Positions 5,958 to 7,088 of a DNA stretch of 7,088 bases are shown one piece after another; within the stretch, counting starts at the first letter, position 1; the number at the start of each line of letters is the position of its first letter. This DNA comes from an uncultured Thalassospira sp. (GTDB lineage Bacteria; Pseudomonadota; Alphaproteobacteria; Rhodospirillales_A; Thalassospiraceae), in NCBI GenBank assembly GCA_946885765.1, contig CAMPHD010000172.1, positions 1-7,088 of the forward strand, in the 5' to 3' direction. The translations under genes were made by a program, and so were the position numbers. Below the pieces are notes generated by a model that saw only the letters and a list, made by a program, of their open reading frames with translations, ran no database searches and had not been told where the DNA came from.

Positions 5958-6938
5958 TCAGGCCGTGGCGGTGGGGGCTGCTGCGGCCGGGTTGGTCGTA
6001 CCAAGTGCCTTCTGGCGTCTGGCATGGCGACGTTTCGAATAGGTGATCTGAACAATGCCCAGCATCACCAGAAGGGCCGAAATCCAGAAGACGCTGTCAT
6101 GGGTCGGGGCCGGCGTCAGGTCAAACCGCGCGGCAAGCATTTCGAGCCCCAGCAGGATAAAGGGCAGGATACTGGTCGCAAGAATGTATTTCTCCATCCC
6201 GGCTGTCTTGATTGAGCGCAATGTCAGGACCATGGCAGGGCCGCGCAACAGCGTGCCAAGGATCAGACCGGCCAATATGGTTTCGATCCCGAAGAACCCG
6301 TCAAGCGAGGTATAGGGGATTGGAACCGGGCTGATAAAGCCGATCAGCGGCGGGAAGATCAGGAAGACCGAGGCGGTAATCAACAGCAAAACCCCGGTAA
6401 AGCGCAAATGCGACCATGCATCCCTGATCTGGTTGTCGGGGTGTTTTTCCGCCAGAACCGATGATGAAATCGCCGTGACTTCGGATGCCAGCATCAGCCA
6501 CACCGCCGGATTGGCAAACCCGTCAGGCAGATGCCACGCAAGGAAGCCTGCCCCGCCAAGCAGGATCGCATGGCCGAACCATTCCGATTTTCCCGGTGCA
6601 CGGCCAAGGATAAGGGCTGCGGCAAGGGCTGCCATCGGCATGCCGGTTTGCGACAAAATCCCGCTTGCGGGGGCGCTGATATAAACCAGTGCCGCGGTCC
6701 AACTGACCCCGGTCAGGACGCGCAAAATTCCATAGGCCCAATTGATCCGCAACGTGAATTGCCGCCACGGAATGGCGCGGCCGGGGGCAAGCAACACCAG
6801 CGCCAGCCCACCAAAAACCAGCTGCCAGCACGTCATGGCATAGACATCGACGTCAAACGCCGTCAACGCAATCCGGTTGCACACCAGAAGCATCGCCCAG
6901 ACAATCGTCGTGCCCAAAAGCAGGATCAGGACCGGCAT
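5958..6938 (-). CDS. EamA/DMT-type inner-membrane transporter, ten predicted helices
   Basis: The product from ATG 6938 has 326 residues and about ten hydrophobic segments: roughly residues 2-22, 32-52, 67-87, 92-112, 121-136, 144-162, 179-202, 217-240, 250-270 and 282-300. The first half carries LVCNRIAL after helix 1 and ILSQTGMPMAALAAALILGR in the helix 4 region, a typical pattern of drug/metabolite transporter (EamA) family proteins built from two five-helix repeats. The C-terminus SKRRHARRQKA is strongly basic and should lie in the cytoplasm, followed by an alanine/proline-rich end. Substrates of this family range from amino acids to metabolites and cannot be inferred here. An in-frame TTG at 6951-6953 would add five residues (MKFFH); neither start has a strong ribosome site, GAAG nine bases before the ATG being the best, and a TAA two codons before the TTG rules out anything longer. 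The gene stands apart from the phosphatase, which has its own promoter. Confidence 0.88.
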   Translation of the reverse strand: MPVLILLLGTTIVWAMLLVCNRIALTAFDVDVYAMTCWQLVFGGLALVLLAPGRAIPWRQFTLRINWAYGILRVLTGVSWTAALVYISAPASGILSQTGMPMAALAAALILGRAPGKSEWFGHAILLGGAGFLAWHLPDGFANPAVWLMLASEVTAISSSVLAEKHPDNQIRDAWSHLRFTGVLLLITASVFLIFPPLIGFISPVPIPYTSLDGFFGIETILAGLILGTLLRGPAMVLTLRSIKTAGMEKYILATSILPFILLGLEMLAARFDLTPAPTHDSVFWISALLVMLGIVQITYSKRRHARRQKALGTTNPAAAAPTATA

Positions 6939-6953
6939 ATGAAAAAACTTCAA

Positions 6954-7088
6954 AAGTTATGAACATTGCCAGTCTCTTGGATCCAGGAATGAATATCCAT
7001 GTCCGATATTTAAAGGCCGCTATTCATATTTGTATCACCAGGCAGGCTGCCGCCAGCCATGCGGACTTCCACAGGCGGCGCCTTACCC
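6954..7088. other. Upstream region of the transporter gene and window edge; no gene supported
   Basis: This stretch should contain the transporter promoter, but no clear -35/-10 pair stands out. Short frames reach the right edge: minus-strand ones stopping at 7010-7012 and 7024-7026, and a plus-strand one from ATG 6989. None has a ribosome site at good spacing or a recognisable protein motif in the few codons visible. GGCAG-G-CTGCC near 7040-7050 is a small palindrome of no clear meaning. Confidence 0.4.

Noticed and set aside
5718..6215. Plus-strand frame of 165 codons across the intergenic hairpins and the transporter end
   Set aside because: It runs through the hairpin cluster and then antisense to the transporter gene. 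It is glycine/arginine-rich with no domain, and no ribosome site precedes its start.
6989..7088. Plus-strand frame from ATG 6989 open to the window edge, as a possible divergent regulator
   Set aside because: AGGA is only two bases from the ATG, and the 33 visible codons show no helix-turn-helix or other recognisable start. Too little is visible to support a gene.
7010..7088. C-terminal end of a further minus-strand gene
   Set aside because: Two different frames are open from the edge (stops at 7010-7012 and 7024-7026) and neither shows a family signature, so no choice is possible from about 25 codons.

Overview
The window looks like chromosomal DNA of an alphaproteobacterium. Moderately GC-rich coding sequence, wobble-position G/C preference and the gene families present fit Rhodospirillales, and marine genera of the Thalassospira type are my best guess from general resemblance. 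No rRNA, tRNA, CRISPR array, insertion sequence or phage gene is visible.

Left part (1-3894, plus strand). The window opens in the last 47 codons of an outer-membrane beta-barrel transporter gene. A 51-base gap leads to a large exported metallo-beta-lactamase-fold alkyl sulfatase of the SdsA1 type. A strong hairpin terminator follows. Directly behind it lies a tiny reading frame for a membrane or exported peptide, apparently broken or recoded by a +1 shift, whose second half ends in a TAATG overlap with the next gene. That gene encodes an exported DUF1254/DUF1214 protein. The set suggests an envelope module: a porin for uptake of a hydrophobic or amphipathic compound, a periplasmic sulfatase that would release sulfate and an alcohol from alkyl sulfate esters, and an exported DUF1254/DUF1214 protein of unknown activity. 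The joint role is inference from gene order.

Middle (3895-5599). A 10-bp hairpin between convergent genes can serve both strands. The minus strand then carries a PhoD-type metallophosphoesterase with no visible export signal.

Right part (5600-7088). A 358-base gene-free stretch holds a likely promoter for the phosphatase gene and a cluster of hairpins, one of which probably terminates the next gene. That gene, also on the minus strand, encodes a ten-helix EamA/DMT-type membrane transporter. The last 135 bases hold no gene I can support.

The ordinary genes are clear. The least explained items are the frameshifted small reading frame at 2248-2422, the terminator that abuts its ribosome binding site, and the hairpin cluster at 5767-5918.
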